Numbered from the stretch's first letter, positions 6,278 to 15,619 are shown. The stretch is 42,729 nucleotides of DNA from DAOPJM01 sp035399665 (GCA_035399665.1 DAOPJM010000014.1:1-42729), one strand, 5' to 3'. Translations and numbers: made by a program. The notes: a model not told the origin generated them from the sequence alone.

Positions 6278-7330
6278 TCACACGGCAGCTCCAAGTCGGT
6301 TTGAGTCGAACGACCGCGGCTTTAGTGGGCGAACCTTAGGAGTCTTCAACAGCTGCGACACAGTACAGAAGGTATAACCCCTTGCGATAAGCTCATCCAA
6401 GATAGGCTCCAAGTACCGCGTCACAAGCGGCGCGCCGTTGTGGAAGAGTATTATGTCGCCCGGCTTAACGTTGTTCAGCACTCGGTTAAGTATGCGCGTC
6501 AGGCTCGTATCGGCGTGTGAGTCGCTGGAATCAATCGCCCAGAGTATGACCTCACAGCCCAAATAACGGGCTATCGCGTCGGATGTATAGCTGTGCGCAC
6601 CGTACGGCGGACGAAAGAGCTTTGAAGGACTGCCCTTTATCTCGATAAGCCGTTCCTGCACCGCGTTGATTTCGCGGTAAACCTTGACCGCGCTCAGGGT
6701 GGGAAGCCTCGGATGGGTCTGCGTATGGTTGCCTATCTCATAGCCCCTCGCCTCGAAATCCAATATGTAATCCGCGTGAGTTTTCAGCCAGCCGCCCGTC
6801 GGGAACCATGTCGCGCATATGCCGTAGCTGTCCAAGGTGGAAACGATATAATCCGTATATGTCTCACCGTAAGCGCAGTCGAAGGTGATGGCTATCATCA
6901 TGTCGTCGCGCTCATAGTTGCCCCTGATGCCCTCGTACTCCTTGTCGATCAGCGCAATTCCGCACTCGCAGAGCGCTTCGCTGTATCCCTCAAGCCACAC
7001 GCTTGCCATTGTCTTGACCTCATACCCCTCGGGCATGGTGAAGCTGAACTTGACGCGCTTGTCGCCCGCCTTGATATCGGCCTTTGCCAACACAACGCCA
7101 TCATCAAGCCTAAGCTCCGCCGCAGCGCTCGCCTGCAAGCCCTTGGTGTTCTTCAGGTCCACAAGCATATATACGTCCTTGCCCGCCTCGAAAACATATA
7201 TCTCGCGGTCGAACTCGCCCGTCACAGGCTCGGCTTCGGTCTGCTCGGCCTGCGCCGCGACCGCGCAAAACAGAATGGCGGCGGCAAGCAGCAGCGTCGC
7301 CGATACTTTGAAAAGAACCCTAAATTTCAT
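6278..7330 (-). CDS. Secreted polysaccharide deacetylase (NodB domain)
   Basis: A 350-residue protein with a signal peptide (residues 1-28, ending AVAAQA), a roughly 110-residue beta-rich N-terminal region, and a NodB deacetylase domain from about 143. The motifs are ITFDCAYGE (Asp151; the usual second Asp is Cys152), HTQTH (His202, His206), RPPYG (240-244), Asp267 in WAIDSSD and His297 in ILFHNG. The Asp-to-Cys change affects a metal ligand, but several PDA subfamilies replace that residue. It probably removes N-acetyl groups from cell-wall or exopolysaccharide. It overlaps the end of glgA by 11 bases, which ties it to the glycogen operon. Confidence 0.88.
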   Translation of the reverse strand: MKFRVLFKVSATLLLAAAILFCAVAAQAEQTEAEPVTGEFDREIYVFEAGKDVYMLVDLKNTKGLQASAAAELRLDDGVVLAKADIKAGDKRVKFSFTMPEGYEVKTMASVWLEGYSEALCECGIALIDKEYEGIRGNYERDDMMIAITFDCAYGETYTDYIVSTLDSYGICATWFPTGGWLKTHADYILDFEARGYEIGNHTQTHPRLPTLSAVKVYREINAVQERLIEIKGSPSKLFRPPYGAHSYTSDAIARYLGCEVILWAIDSSDSHADTSLTRILNRVLNNVKPGDIILFHNGAPLVTRYLEPILDELIARGYTFCTVSQLLKTPKVRPLKPRSFDSNRLGAAV

Positions 7331-8780
7331 TCTCCACCGTTTCCTTTGCGGTCATGCTTTCGTATAACCCCAAATAGCTCTTTGCCGACTCCGCCCACGA
7401 AAAATCGGTTTTCATGGCACGGGTCATGAGACGTCCCCACATCGGCGGATCGCTCTGTCTGTATCTTACGGCATGCTGTATCGTATACAGCATCTCATGC
7501 GCGTTGTAGTTCCTGAATGAAAAGCCCGTACCCATGTCTGTATACTTATTGTACGGCATAACGCTGTCCTTCAATCCGCCCGTTTCACGCACCACGGGTA
7601 TGCTGCCGTAGCGCATGGCTATCATCTGAGACAACCCGCAAGGCTCGAACAGCGAGGGCATCAGGAACAAATCCGATCCCGCGTATATGAGGTGCGCAAG
7701 CTTGTCGGACAGCACCGCACGGAAGGCAAGCCTCCCCGCGTACCTTTGCGCGGCGTTTTGCAGCATTTGCTCATACTGTTTTTCACCCATGCCCAAGAAC
7801 ACCAGCTGGACATCCTGCTCCATTATATCCTCCAGCACGCAGCTTATGAGGTCAAGCCCTTTTTGGGAGGTCAGCCTTGCGATGAAGCCTATGACCGCGA
7901 CGTCCTGTCTTTGTGCCAAGCCGAATTCACGCTGCAAGGCGGTCTTGGCCGTGCGCTTCCCGCTCTTTGCCCGCACATTGTAGCCGCAGGGCAGGAGGGG
8001 ATCGTTCGCGGGGTCGTACAGCGAGTAGTCTATGCCATTGAGTATGCCTGAAAGCTTATCCTTGAACTTGGTCAAAAGCCCGTCCAAGCGCTCCCCCATG
8101 TACGATGAGCATATCTCCTCGGCGTAGGTCGGGCTTACCGTAGTAACTCTGTCGGAAAACACTATTCCCGCCTTCATCATCGAGCAAAGGCCGTAGAACT
8201 CAAGTCGTTCCGGGTCGTACCAGCTGTCGTCAAGCCCTGTCAGACGCTTGATGAACTCCCAAGCAAACAGTCCTTGGAAGCGCAGGTTGTGAATGGTATA
8301 CACCGTCTTAACGTCGCGGTACTCGTCCCGGTGCCTGTACTGACCGCACAGCAACGCGGATACAAGTCCCGTCTGCCAGTCGTTGAGATGCAGCACGTCC
8401 GGAATAAAGCCTATCTTGGGCAGGCACTCCAATACGGCCCGACAGAAGAACACGAACCTCACACCCTCGCGCTCGTCGCCCGTGTACAGCATATCCTGCG
8501 AGAACAGCGCGAGGTTGTCCACGAAATAGAAGCGCACGCCGTCCACTGTGAGGCTGTCAATGCCGCAGTACATACGCTCCGCGCCCAACAGAAGCTCGAA
8601 GTCGCAGACGTGCTCCATATTCTTTATGTATGAGTAATCGATAAGCTTATACTTGGGCATGATGACGCGAACATCCACGTCCAAAGCGCGCAGCGCCTTG
8701 GGCAATGAGCCTACTACATCGGCCAAGCCTCCCGTTTTCGCAAACGGTACGCATTCACTTGCGCAGATCAGGACCTTCAT
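7320..8780 (-). CDS. glgA: Glycogen synthase GlgA (ADP-glucose, GT5)
   Basis: The 486-residue product matches bacterial GlgA in length. Lys15 lies in the ADP-glucose-binding KTGGL motif (15-19), and the C-terminal GT-B domain has SLFEPCGLSQMIAMRYG, the conserved acceptor and nucleotide-binding region. It transfers glucose from ADP-glucose to the growing alpha-1,4-glucan. It starts 2 nt after the glgD stop and overlaps the deacetylase start, within a minus-strand operon glgB-glgC-glgD-glgA. Confidence 0.97.
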   Translation of the reverse strand: MKVLICASECVPFAKTGGLADVVGSLPKALRALDVDVRVIMPKYKLIDYSYIKNMEHVCDFELLLGAERMYCGIDSLTVDGVRFYFVDNLALFSQDMLYTGDEREGVRFVFFCRAVLECLPKIGFIPDVLHLNDWQTGLVSALLCGQYRHRDEYRDVKTVYTIHNLRFQGLFAWEFIKRLTGLDDSWYDPERLEFYGLCSMMKAGIVFSDRVTTVSPTYAEEICSSYMGERLDGLLTKFKDKLSGILNGIDYSLYDPANDPLLPCGYNVRAKSGKRTAKTALQREFGLAQRQDVAVIGFIARLTSQKGLDLISCVLEDIMEQDVQLVFLGMGEKQYEQMLQNAAQRYAGRLAFRAVLSDKLAHLIYAGSDLFLMPSLFEPCGLSQMIAMRYGSIPVVRETGGLKDSVMPYNKYTDMGTGFSFRNYNAHEMLYTIQHAVRYRQSDPPMWGRLMTRAMKTDFSWAESAKSYLGLYESMTAKETVENEI

Positions 8781-8782
8781 CG

Positions 8783-9907
8783 CTATACCACCTGGTTCTT
8801 GCGGATAAGCACGGGATAGCCCACATCGCCCATCAACACCCTGTTGGGACGGATTATCACGCCCTTGTCCAGCACCACATGCTTCAATACAGCGCCCTCG
8901 CCTATGGTTGCGGCCTGCAATATCACGCTGTCCGTGACCTTAGCGCCCTTGTTTATATGTACTCCCCTAAACAGTACGCTGTTGGAGACGGCGCCGTCTA
9001 TCACGCAGCCGTCGGCGGCGAGACAGTTTGACACATTCGCTTCCGCTCCAAACTTGGCGGGAACCTCGTCCTTGACCTTGGTATAGACCGGGTGAGACGA
9101 GGTGAACAGCTCCCTTGCAACATCCTTATCCAACAAATCCATATTGCGTTTGTAGTACACGCCGAGCGAATCCAGCCTTGCGATATAACCGTCATAACGC
9201 CAGCCCATCATGCGCAGCGAGCGGCACTTCTTTAGAATGACGTCCCTTATGAAGTCATACTCGCCCCTTGAGTACGCCTCCTCAACGAGGTACTCAAGCA
9301 GGGTCTTTTCCATTATATAGACGTCGCAGGAGGCAAAGCGCGTCCTGGGGCGGTATGGGTCAAGCTCTATATCGTTTATCCTGCCGTTCTCATCGACACA
9401 AAGCCTCAAATCGTTGTTCTGATCCTCAGGGTCGGTGGGGTCGCAGTCATTGTACATCATGGTGATGTCCGCGCCTGTGGACTTATGATACTCCAGCATC
9501 TCATAGAAGGTCGTATTGAATATGGTATGGCTGCCCGAGAGTATGACATAACGCTCGCTGCAGCGTCTGACAAAGCCCAGCACGGAGCGCAGTGCGTCAA
9601 CGCTCCCTCGATACAGACCCGTGTTGTCCTTGGTCAAGAACGGCGGCAGCATGAACAGTCCGCCATGCTTGCGGTGCAGATCCCATTCCTTGCCGGAGCC
9701 TAAATGATCCATGAGCGAATGATAGTTCTTCTGTGTAATCAGTCCCACGTTCTGAACGCCCGAATTGACCAACGAGGAAAGTATAAAGTCGATACAGCGG
9801 TATCTTCCTCCAAATGGGACCGCCGCGACGGAGCGCGTCAAGGTAAGCTCCTTCAGCTTGGGATTGTTTTCTCCTGTGTAGATAAGTCCAAACGCTTCGT
9901 TCAACAT
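8783..9907 (-). CDS. glgD: GlgD, non-catalytic ADP-glucose pyrophosphorylase subunit
   Basis: A 374-residue GlgC homologue of the GlgD subfamily. The pyrophosphorylase loop GGxGxRL of GlgC is replaced by IYTGENNPKLKELT (9-22), while the following FGGRYRCIDF and SSLVNSGVQNVG are kept. A left-handed beta-helix tail occupies about 280-374. GlgD subunits pair with GlgC in Firmicutes and modulate its activity. SD GGAGG precedes the ATG; it lies 18 nt after glgC. Confidence 0.94.
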   Translation of the reverse strand: MLNEAFGLIYTGENNPKLKELTLTRSVAAVPFGGRYRCIDFILSSLVNSGVQNVGLITQKNYHSLMDHLGSGKEWDLHRKHGGLFMLPPFLTKDNTGLYRGSVDALRSVLGFVRRCSERYVILSGSHTIFNTTFYEMLEYHKSTGADITMMYNDCDPTDPEDQNNDLRLCVDENGRINDIELDPYRPRTRFASCDVYIMEKTLLEYLVEEAYSRGEYDFIRDVILKKCRSLRMMGWRYDGYIARLDSLGVYYKRNMDLLDKDVARELFTSSHPVYTKVKDEVPAKFGAEANVSNCLAADGCVIDGAVSNSVLFRGVHINKGAKVTDSVILQAATIGEGAVLKHVVLDKGVIIRPNRVLMGDVGYPVLIRKNQVV

Positions 9908-9925
9908 CGTCTCAGCCTCCCTCCG

Positions 9926-11137
9926 TTACAGTATTGACGCGGTGACCACCGCGCCCCTTGGGACGCGGGTACCCGCGGGTATCTTAACATCGTTGCCTAT
10001 GAGCGTTATATCGCCCGTCAGCTTGTTGTCTATCTTCTCTCCGAACAGCGGTTCCGCGCCTATCACGCAGTCATCGCCTATTATCGCGCCCTCACCCACT
10101 ATCGCCTTATTCACAATGCAGCCGTCGCCTATCATGGCGTTCGGGAATACGACGCTGTCCGAAGTGCGCGTCGCCCTGCCCACCTTACTGCCCGAGAACA
10201 GCACCGAGTGCAGCACGGTTCCTCTGACCACGCTTCCTTCGGTGACAAGGGCGTCGTGAATCACGGCGCTGCTGTCCACATAATGCGGAGGCATGACGGG
10301 GTTTCGGGAGTATATGCGCCAATCGGGGTCGTTAAGCTCGAACTTTGCAGGCTCGCCCAAGAGATCCATGTTGGCCTCCCAAAGGCTGCCCACCGTCCCG
10401 ACGTCCTTCCAATAGGAATCGAAGGGATAGGCTACAAGCTTCAGTCCCGCGTTCAGCATACCCGGTATGATGTTCTTGCCGAAGTCATGCTCGGAATCGG
10501 GGGCGGTCGAATCGTTTTCCATGAACTCGGACAACAGCTTCCAATCGAAGATATATATGCCCATGGAAGCGTTGTTGCTCTTGGGGTTCTTGGGCTTCTC
10601 CTCGAACGAAACTATGTTGTCCTTCTCATCCGTATTCATTATGCCAAAGCGGTGCGCGTCCTCCATAGGTACCTTTATGACCGCTATGGTCGCCGCCGCC
10701 TTCTTCTCAATATGATGCTTTAGCATCTTGGAGTAATCCATCTTATAGATATGGTCGCCCGAAAGTATCAGAACATAGTCGGGATCGTATTGTATGATAA
10801 ACTCGCGGTTCTGGTATATGGCGTCCGCCGTTCCGCTGTACCAATGGCCCTTGTTCGCGGTAACGTACGGCGGAAGCACGAATACGCCGCCGTCGTTCCT
10901 GTCCAAGTCCCAATGCTGGCCCGTGCCAAGGTAGGAGTTTAGAGCGAGCGGGCGGTACTGCGTAAGAACGCCCACCGTGTCGATACCGCTGTTAACGCAG
11001 TTCGAAAGTGGAAAATCAATTATGCGGTACTTGCCCCCGAATGGCACGGCCGGTTTTGCCATGTTGGATGTGAGTATCCCCAGTCGGCTGCCTTGCCCGC
11101 CCGCAAGCAGCATGGCCACTATCCGTTTCTTCTTCAT
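9926..11137 (-). CDS. glgC: Glucose-1-phosphate adenylyltransferase GlgC
   Basis: A 403-residue catalytic ADP-glucose pyrophosphorylase. It has the nucleotide loop AGGQGSRL (12-19), KPAVPFGGKYRIIDF, LILSGDHIYKMDY (metal-binding Asp) and SFEEKPKNPKS, with a C-terminal beta-helix of hexapeptide repeats. It forms ADP-glucose from ATP and glucose-1-phosphate, the committed step of glycogen synthesis. The ATG has AAAGGA 9 nt upstream. It lies about 80 nt downstream of glgB; I see no separate promoter. Confidence 0.97.
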   Translation of the reverse strand: MKKKRIVAMLLAGGQGSRLGILTSNMAKPAVPFGGKYRIIDFPLSNCVNSGIDTVGVLTQYRPLALNSYLGTGQHWDLDRNDGGVFVLPPYVTANKGHWYSGTADAIYQNREFIIQYDPDYVLILSGDHIYKMDYSKMLKHHIEKKAAATIAVIKVPMEDAHRFGIMNTDEKDNIVSFEEKPKNPKSNNASMGIYIFDWKLLSEFMENDSTAPDSEHDFGKNIIPGMLNAGLKLVAYPFDSYWKDVGTVGSLWEANMDLLGEPAKFELNDPDWRIYSRNPVMPPHYVDSSAVIHDALVTEGSVVRGTVLHSVLFSGSKVGRATRTSDSVVFPNAMIGDGCIVNKAIVGEGAIIGDDCVIGAEPLFGEKIDNKLTGDITLIGNDVKIPAGTRVPRGAVVTASIL

Positions 11138-11217
11138 GCTTCTTCATCCTTTCTTGCAATCGCTTTAGTTCATACACCCTTGGGTCTATATTGAACATAC
11201 GGGAAAGCCCCTATATG

Positions 11218-13086
11218 TCATGCGTCTATGTCGGAAAGCTTCATGAAATATACCGCCGAGTATGGCGGAATCCTTATGCCAAGCCGCTGCCTGTAACCGT
11301 CCAAGGGCTCGGGGCGAGTTGTCAGGTCGTCATTGTGATACTTGCCCGTGCCGCCGAAGCGCTCCTCATCGGTGGAGAACAGCTCGGTATACGTCCCCTC
11401 CTCGGGGCAGCCCAGCATATAATCATCCCATGGAATCGGAGTGAAGTTGAAGCAGCATATGAGCTTGTTGCCCTTTAAGTCTATCCTTGCGAAGGTAACT
11501 ATGCTGTGAATGGCGTCGTTGGGGTTGATCCACCGAAAGCCCTCCCAATCGTCGTCCCGCTCGTACAGGGCCGCAGTCTTGCCGTAGAAGGCGTTCATCT
11601 CCTCAACAAAGCCCGACAGCTCCTTGTGCTTTGGGTAGTCAAGCAGTATCCAGTCAAGCGACTCATCGAACTTCCATTCGATGAACTGTCCAAGCTCCAT
11701 GCCCATGAAGGTGAGCTTCTTGCCCGGATGCGCCATGAGATAGCCGTATAAGAGGCGAAGCTGAGCGAACTTCTGCCAATAATCGCCAGGCATTTTGTTC
11801 AGCATACTGAGCTTGCCGTGAACCACCTCGTCATGCGAGAATGGCAAAATATAATGCTCCGAGAATGCGTACATCAGGGAGAATGTCAGCTTGTCGTGAT
11901 GCCATTTGCGGTACAGCGAATCCATCTGCATGAACGAAAGCATATCGTTCATCCAACCCATGTTCCATTTGTAATCAAAGCCTAAGCCCTCGCTCGTGCG
12001 CGAGGTGACATTTGGGAACGCCGTACTCTCCTCCGCTATCACAAGCTTATGCCCGTCAAGCGCGTGAGCCGCCGCGTTAATCTTCTTAAGTAGCTTGATG
12101 GCGTCGTAGTTCTCCCTCCCGCCATCGACATTCGGAACCCACTCGCCGTCATTTCGCCCGAAGTCAAGGTAGAGCATACAGCTAACGGCGTCCACCCTAA
12201 GCCCGTCAAAATGGAATTCCGACAGCCAGTACACCGCGTTCGATACCAAAAAGCTCTGAACCTGTGTCCTTCCGTAATCGAACAGCAGCGTTCCCCATTG
12301 CTTCATGTCGCTGCGCCTTGGGTCGGGATGCTCATAAAGCGCCGTCCCATCGAAACGCGCAAGCCCGTATGAATCGCGGGTGAAGTGAGCGGGAACCCAA
12401 TCCATGATAACGCCTATGCCCTGCTCGTGAGCGCGATCGATGAAGAACTTCAAATCCTCAGGCGTTCCATAGCGTGAGGTCGGGCTGAAATATCCCGTTA
12501 CCTGATAGCCCCAGCTCGGATTGAAGGGATACGCCATAAGCGGCATAAGCTCTATATGCGTATAGCCCATATCCTTGGCGTAGTCGATAAGCTCATATGC
12601 AAGCTCCCTGTAACCCTTGCCCTTCTTCCACGAGCCCATGTGAACCTCATAGATATTCATGGGCCTTTCATGCGAATTTCCCAAGGCCTCAAGGTATTCA
12701 CAGTCGCTCCATTTGAAAGGCTCAGTGTCGTAGATAACCGAAGCCGTTCCGCCCGCTTCGCTGTTGAAGGCAAAGGGGTCGGCCTTGTACACCAACGCGC
12801 CGTCCGCGCCCGTCACAGCGAACTTGTAACGATTGCCCTCGGACGCGATACCAATGAAGCACTGCCACACGCCGGTCTCTCCGACAAGCCGCATGGGATC
12901 GGCTCCAAGCGTCCAGCTGTTCCAGTCGCCTACCACGTCTATACGCTGTGCGGCGGGCGCCCAAACCGCGAAGCGCCACATAGTGATGCCTTCGTGAACG
13001 GTCTTATGACACCCTAAGGAACGATATGCCGAGGTAGTTGTTCCCTCATTAAAATAATAGAGTTCAAGTTCAGTCAAAAAGGACAT
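11218..13086 (-). CDS. glgB: 1,4-alpha-glucan branching enzyme GlgB
   Basis: The 622-residue product has an N-terminal CBM48 (FAVWAPAAQRIDVVGDWNSW near 39-58) and a GH13 barrel. The barrel shows MDWVPAHF, GLRVDAVSCML (nucleophile Asp299), VIAEEST (acid/base Glu352) and FSHDEVVHG. It introduces alpha-1,6 branches into glycogen. I chose the ATG at 13086, with the G-rich SD GGGGGTG just upstream, over a GTG two codons earlier that abuts this SD. It is the first gene of the glycogen operon, behind a good promoter. Confidence 0.96.
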   Translation of the reverse strand: MSFLTELELYYFNEGTTTSAYRSLGCHKTVHEGITMWRFAVWAPAAQRIDVVGDWNSWTLGADPMRLVGETGVWQCFIGIASEGNRYKFAVTGADGALVYKADPFAFNSEAGGTASVIYDTEPFKWSDCEYLEALGNSHERPMNIYEVHMGSWKKGKGYRELAYELIDYAKDMGYTHIELMPLMAYPFNPSWGYQVTGYFSPTSRYGTPEDLKFFIDRAHEQGIGVIMDWVPAHFTRDSYGLARFDGTALYEHPDPRRSDMKQWGTLLFDYGRTQVQSFLVSNAVYWLSEFHFDGLRVDAVSCMLYLDFGRNDGEWVPNVDGGRENYDAIKLLKKINAAAHALDGHKLVIAEESTAFPNVTSRTSEGLGFDYKWNMGWMNDMLSFMQMDSLYRKWHHDKLTFSLMYAFSEHYILPFSHDEVVHGKLSMLNKMPGDYWQKFAQLRLLYGYLMAHPGKKLTFMGMELGQFIEWKFDESLDWILLDYPKHKELSGFVEEMNAFYGKTAALYERDDDWEGFRWINPNDAIHSIVTFARIDLKGNKLICCFNFTPIPWDDYMLGCPEEGTYTELFSTDEERFGGTGKYHNDDLTTRPEPLDGYRQRLGIRIPPYSAVYFMKLSDIDA

Positions 13087-13116
13087 TCCCACACCCCCAT
13101 ATATTCATCCGAATAT

Positions 13117-13145
13117 ATCATAACATATTTGTCGCAACAGTTCAA
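13117..13145 (-). promoter_or_regulatory. Promoter of the glycogen operon
   Basis: On the minus strand, TTGAAC (13140-13145), 17 nt, TATGAT (13117-13122), about 30 nt before the glgB ATG. A palindrome AAGAATTCTT overlaps or adjoins the -35 and could be an operator; that is only a guess. Confidence 0.6.
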
Positions 13146-13237
13146 GAATTCTTTTGTTGACAATGGGTGAATTAATATACCGTTGCCATTTGATTCTCTT
13201 ATCCATCCATTCAAAATGTGAAATAATTGTGCCTTCG

Positions 13238-13266
13238 TTGACAGGAAAGGTCGGTTGCGGTAACAT
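13238..13266 (+). promoter_or_regulatory. Promoter of the SGNH esterase gene
   Basis: A perfect -35 TTGACA (13238-13243), 17 nt, then TAACAT (13261-13266). The presumed start leaves a leader of about 20 nt that contains SD CGGAGG. Confidence 0.6.
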
Positions 13267-13292
13267 ACGGTAAGAACCAAACGGAGGCCAAC

Positions 13293-14012
13293 ATGAAGAA
13301 CATTGTGGTTTTTGGAGACTCAATCCTTAAGGGCATACAGCTTGATCCGATTTCTCGCCGCTACACTATTGACAACAACATCGGCGTGGAGGACTTGGAG
13401 CATTTGTACTCCCTGCATATAGAGAACAGCTCCCGCTTCGGCTGCACTATAACCAAGGCGAAGCAGCTTTTGGAGCGCACTCTAAGACACGGCAAGCCCG
13501 GCGACATCGTCCTGCTTGAGTACGGCGGGAACGACTGCGACTACGATTGGGCCGCGGTCTCGGCCGACCCCGACGGCGATTATGAATGCAAGACCCCTTT
13601 GGCGGTGTTCAAGCAGACCTATAAAAGCGTAGTCGAGATGCTCAAGAGCAGCGGAGTTACGGTGTTCCTGACCAACCTGCCGCCAATCATCGCGGAACGT
13701 TATCTAAGCTGGATATGCCACGCGGGGCTTTCGCGTGAGAACATCCTAAAGTGGCTCGGCTCGGTGGAGACAATCTACCGTAAGCAGGAGCTATTCTCCC
13801 GCGCCACCGAGGAGATAGCCCGCGAATGTGATGTGCCGATAATCGACCTTCGCTCGGAATTTTTGAAGAATCGCCGCATCGACGGCTTCTTCTGCGAGGA
13901 CGGGATTCATCCCAACAGCGACGGACAGCGGCTCATCGGCGACGCCTTCCGCCGCTATATCGACAGCTATCGCGTTGAGAATACGAAACTTATCCCCCAG
14001 CCGCAGGTTTAA
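13293..14012 (+). CDS. SGNH/GDSL-family hydrolase
   Basis: A 239-residue cytosolic protein (no signal peptide) with the SGNH blocks: GDS with Ser10 as nucleophile, Gly50 region, Asn80 in EYGGND, and the Asp203/His206 pair in DGIHPN. Such enzymes are esterases, lipases or carbohydrate deacetylases; the substrate cannot be read from the sequence. It has its own promoter and a good SD (GGAGG). It sits directly before rsmH, in the place where mraZ is found in most dcw clusters, but it is unrelated to MraZ. Confidence 0.85.
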   Translation: MKNIVVFGDSILKGIQLDPISRRYTIDNNIGVEDLEHLYSLHIENSSRFGCTITKAKQLLERTLRHGKPGDIVLLEYGGNDCDYDWAAVSADPDGDYECKTPLAVFKQTYKSVVEMLKSSGVTVFLTNLPPIIAERYLSWICHAGLSRENILKWLGSVETIYRKQELFSRATEEIARECDVPIIDLRSEFLKNRRIDGFFCEDGIHPNSDGQRLIGDAFRRYIDSYRVENTKLIPQPQV

Positions 14013-14106
14013 GCCGAAATTGGCTTTTCCGCCGAAACCATAAGGCTTTTACGACAGGTTTACCAAAAAATTAATAAAATGTTGCCTTTCTGCCGAAAAA
14101 GCGGTG

Positions 14107-14135
14107 GTGACAAACATTGACGTATGGTGTATAAT
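14107..14135 (+). promoter_or_regulatory. Promoter of the dcw cluster (rsmH)
   Basis: GTGACA (14107-14112), 17 nt, TATAAT (14130-14135): 11 of 12 matches to the sigma-A consensus with ideal spacing, 50 nt before the rsmH ATG. It is the only strong promoter I find for the cluster. Confidence 0.75.
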
Positions 14136-14184
14136 TCATTTAGTATGGGGTGGATTATACGCCTTTTTGATTGGAGGTGGGCCG

Positions 14185-15132
14185 ATGGCCGAGATGCTTT
14201 GCGAATACCATGTGCCCATCATGGCAAAACAGGTCGTGGATCTGCTTGCTCCTGAGCGCGGCGGCGTGTTCGTTGACGGAACCTTGGGCGGCGGCGGTCA
14301 CTCCGAGGCGATTCTGGAGCGTTTGCCCGAGGGCGCAAGGCTGTACGGCATAGACCGTGACGGCGACGCTATCGCCAACTCCACCGCAAGGCTTATGCGC
14401 TTTAGCGCCGCTTTCGCGGCGGTTCGCGGTAATTTCTTTGACATGAAGGCGCTGCTTTCGCAATACGATATATATGGGGTGGACGGAATACTCTTGGACT
14501 TAGGCGTGTCCTCGCATCAGCTTGACTGTCCCGAGCGCGGCTTCTCCTACCGTTACACGGCGCCGCTGGATATGCGCATGGACAAGGACGCAAAGCTCAG
14601 CGCCTATGACGTCGTGAACCGTTACCCCGAGGCGGAGCTTAGACGCATTTTCTTCGAATACGGCGAGGAGCGCTTCTCGTCAAGGATAGCCCAGACCATA
14701 GCGCGGCGCAGGGCAGAAAAGCCCATTGAGACTACTACGGAGCTTGCGCAGCTTGTGGCCGGCGCTATACCCGCGAAGTTTCGCAACGAGCCTCAGCATC
14801 CCGCAAGACGGTGCTTTCAGGCTATACGCATAGAGGTCAACGGCGAATTGGACGGCCTTAAGGCGGCTGTCAACAGCGCCGAGGAGCTTCTAAACCCCGC
14901 CGGGCGCTTGGTGATACTCACCTTCCATTCTTTGGAGGACAGGATAGTCAAGAACTGCTTCAAGACCTTTGAGCAGCCCTGCACCTGCCCCAAGGACCTG
15001 CCCGTGTGCGTGTGCGGCAAAAAGCCCACCGCCAAGATACTGACAAGGCACCCGATAACGGCGGACGAGGACGAGCAGCTAAATAACCCGCGCTCCTCCC
15101 CCGCCAAGCTCAGAGCCATAGAGAAGCTTTGA
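14185..15132 (+). CDS. rsmH: 16S rRNA (cytosine-1402-N4)-methyltransferase RsmH
   Basis: A 315-residue protein with the RsmH/MraW signature: YHVPIM near the N-terminus, SAM-binding DGTLGGGGHS (31-40), LLDLGVSSHQLD, FSYRYTAPLDMRMD and ILTFHSLEDRIVK. It N4-methylates C1402 in the ribosomal P site. I chose the ATG at 14185 because TTGGAGG precedes it; an upstream in-frame GTG (14104) lies inside the promoter. It is the first gene of the dcw operon; mraZ is absent. Confidence 0.97.
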   Translation: MAEMLCEYHVPIMAKQVVDLLAPERGGVFVDGTLGGGGHSEAILERLPEGARLYGIDRDGDAIANSTARLMRFSAAFAAVRGNFFDMKALLSQYDIYGVDGILLDLGVSSHQLDCPERGFSYRYTAPLDMRMDKDAKLSAYDVVNRYPEAELRRIFFEYGEERFSSRIAQTIARRRAEKPIETTTELAQLVAGAIPAKFRNEPQHPARRCFQAIRIEVNGELDGLKAAVNSAEELLNPAGRLVILTFHSLEDRIVKNCFKTFEQPCTCPKDLPVCVCGKKPTAKILTRHPITADEDEQLNNPRSSPAKLRAIEKL

Positions 15133-15175
15133 GGAAAACTGCCACGGCTCCGTGACGTCGGAAAGGAACTTATTC

Positions 15176-15619
15176 ATGGATATACAGTTCGACCGAAGTA
15201 AGCACAAGCGCGGCGACGACAGACAGACGCGCATCTATAACCCGGGCAAGGCTGAACCCATCGTCAATGTGGACTTTGACGACCAGCAGCTTCCTTTGGT
15301 GCGCCCTCAACCCACGGGTAAGCAGACGGTAGTCAAGCCCGTGGAGCGTGAGCATTCGCGTTCGGAGTTCATGAGCCGCCTGCTTATTATACTCAGCGTC
15401 TTTCTGATGGCGGGAACGGCCCTGCTTGCGCTTTGGGGCAATGTGGAGCTGACCGACATCTATTCCTCCATCAACGACATTCAAGAGGATATCGACTCAA
15501 CCAAGGAGGATATCTCCCTGCTGAAGAAGCAGCAGAGCCAGTACGACGACTACAACTCCATCAACGAGACGAACATTGAGTCGGGACGCACAAGGCTTTG
15601 GATAGAGGTCGATGAATAA
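15176..15619 (+). CDS. ftsL: FtsL-like divisome protein
   Basis: A 147-residue bitopic protein: a charged cytoplasmic N-terminus (1-65), one membrane helix (about 69-87, LLIILSVFLMAGTALLALW), then an extracytoplasmic heptad-like coiled coil (about 92-125). Its place between rsmH and the PBP gene and its topology match FtsL, which recruits FtsB/DivIC and FtsQ/DivIB and activates FtsWI. FtsL is poorly conserved, so the name rests mainly on context. I chose the ATG at 15176 (AAAGGAA upstream) over a GTG eight codons earlier. Confidence 0.75.
   Translation: MDIQFDRSKHKRGDDRQTRIYNPGKAEPIVNVDFDDQQLPLVRPQPTGKQTVVKPVEREHSRSEFMSRLLIILSVFLMAGTALLALWGNVELTDIYSSINDIQEDIDSTKEDISLLKKQQSQYDDYNSINETNIESGRTRLWIEVDE

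Noticed and set aside
6713..7429. Open frame of 238 codons on the plus strand opposite the deacetylase and the end of glgA
   Set aside because: It is antisense to confident genes, has a composition typical of shadow frames and no start signal.
13141..13180. TTGACA near 13157 as a second promoter before the SGNH gene
   Set aside because: The nearest -10-like string is at 13 nt spacing; the promoter at 13238-13266 is better.
14012..14040. Terminator after the SGNH gene
   Set aside because: AAGCC/GGCTT gives only a 5-bp stem at the stop codon with a short U-run, too weak to call.
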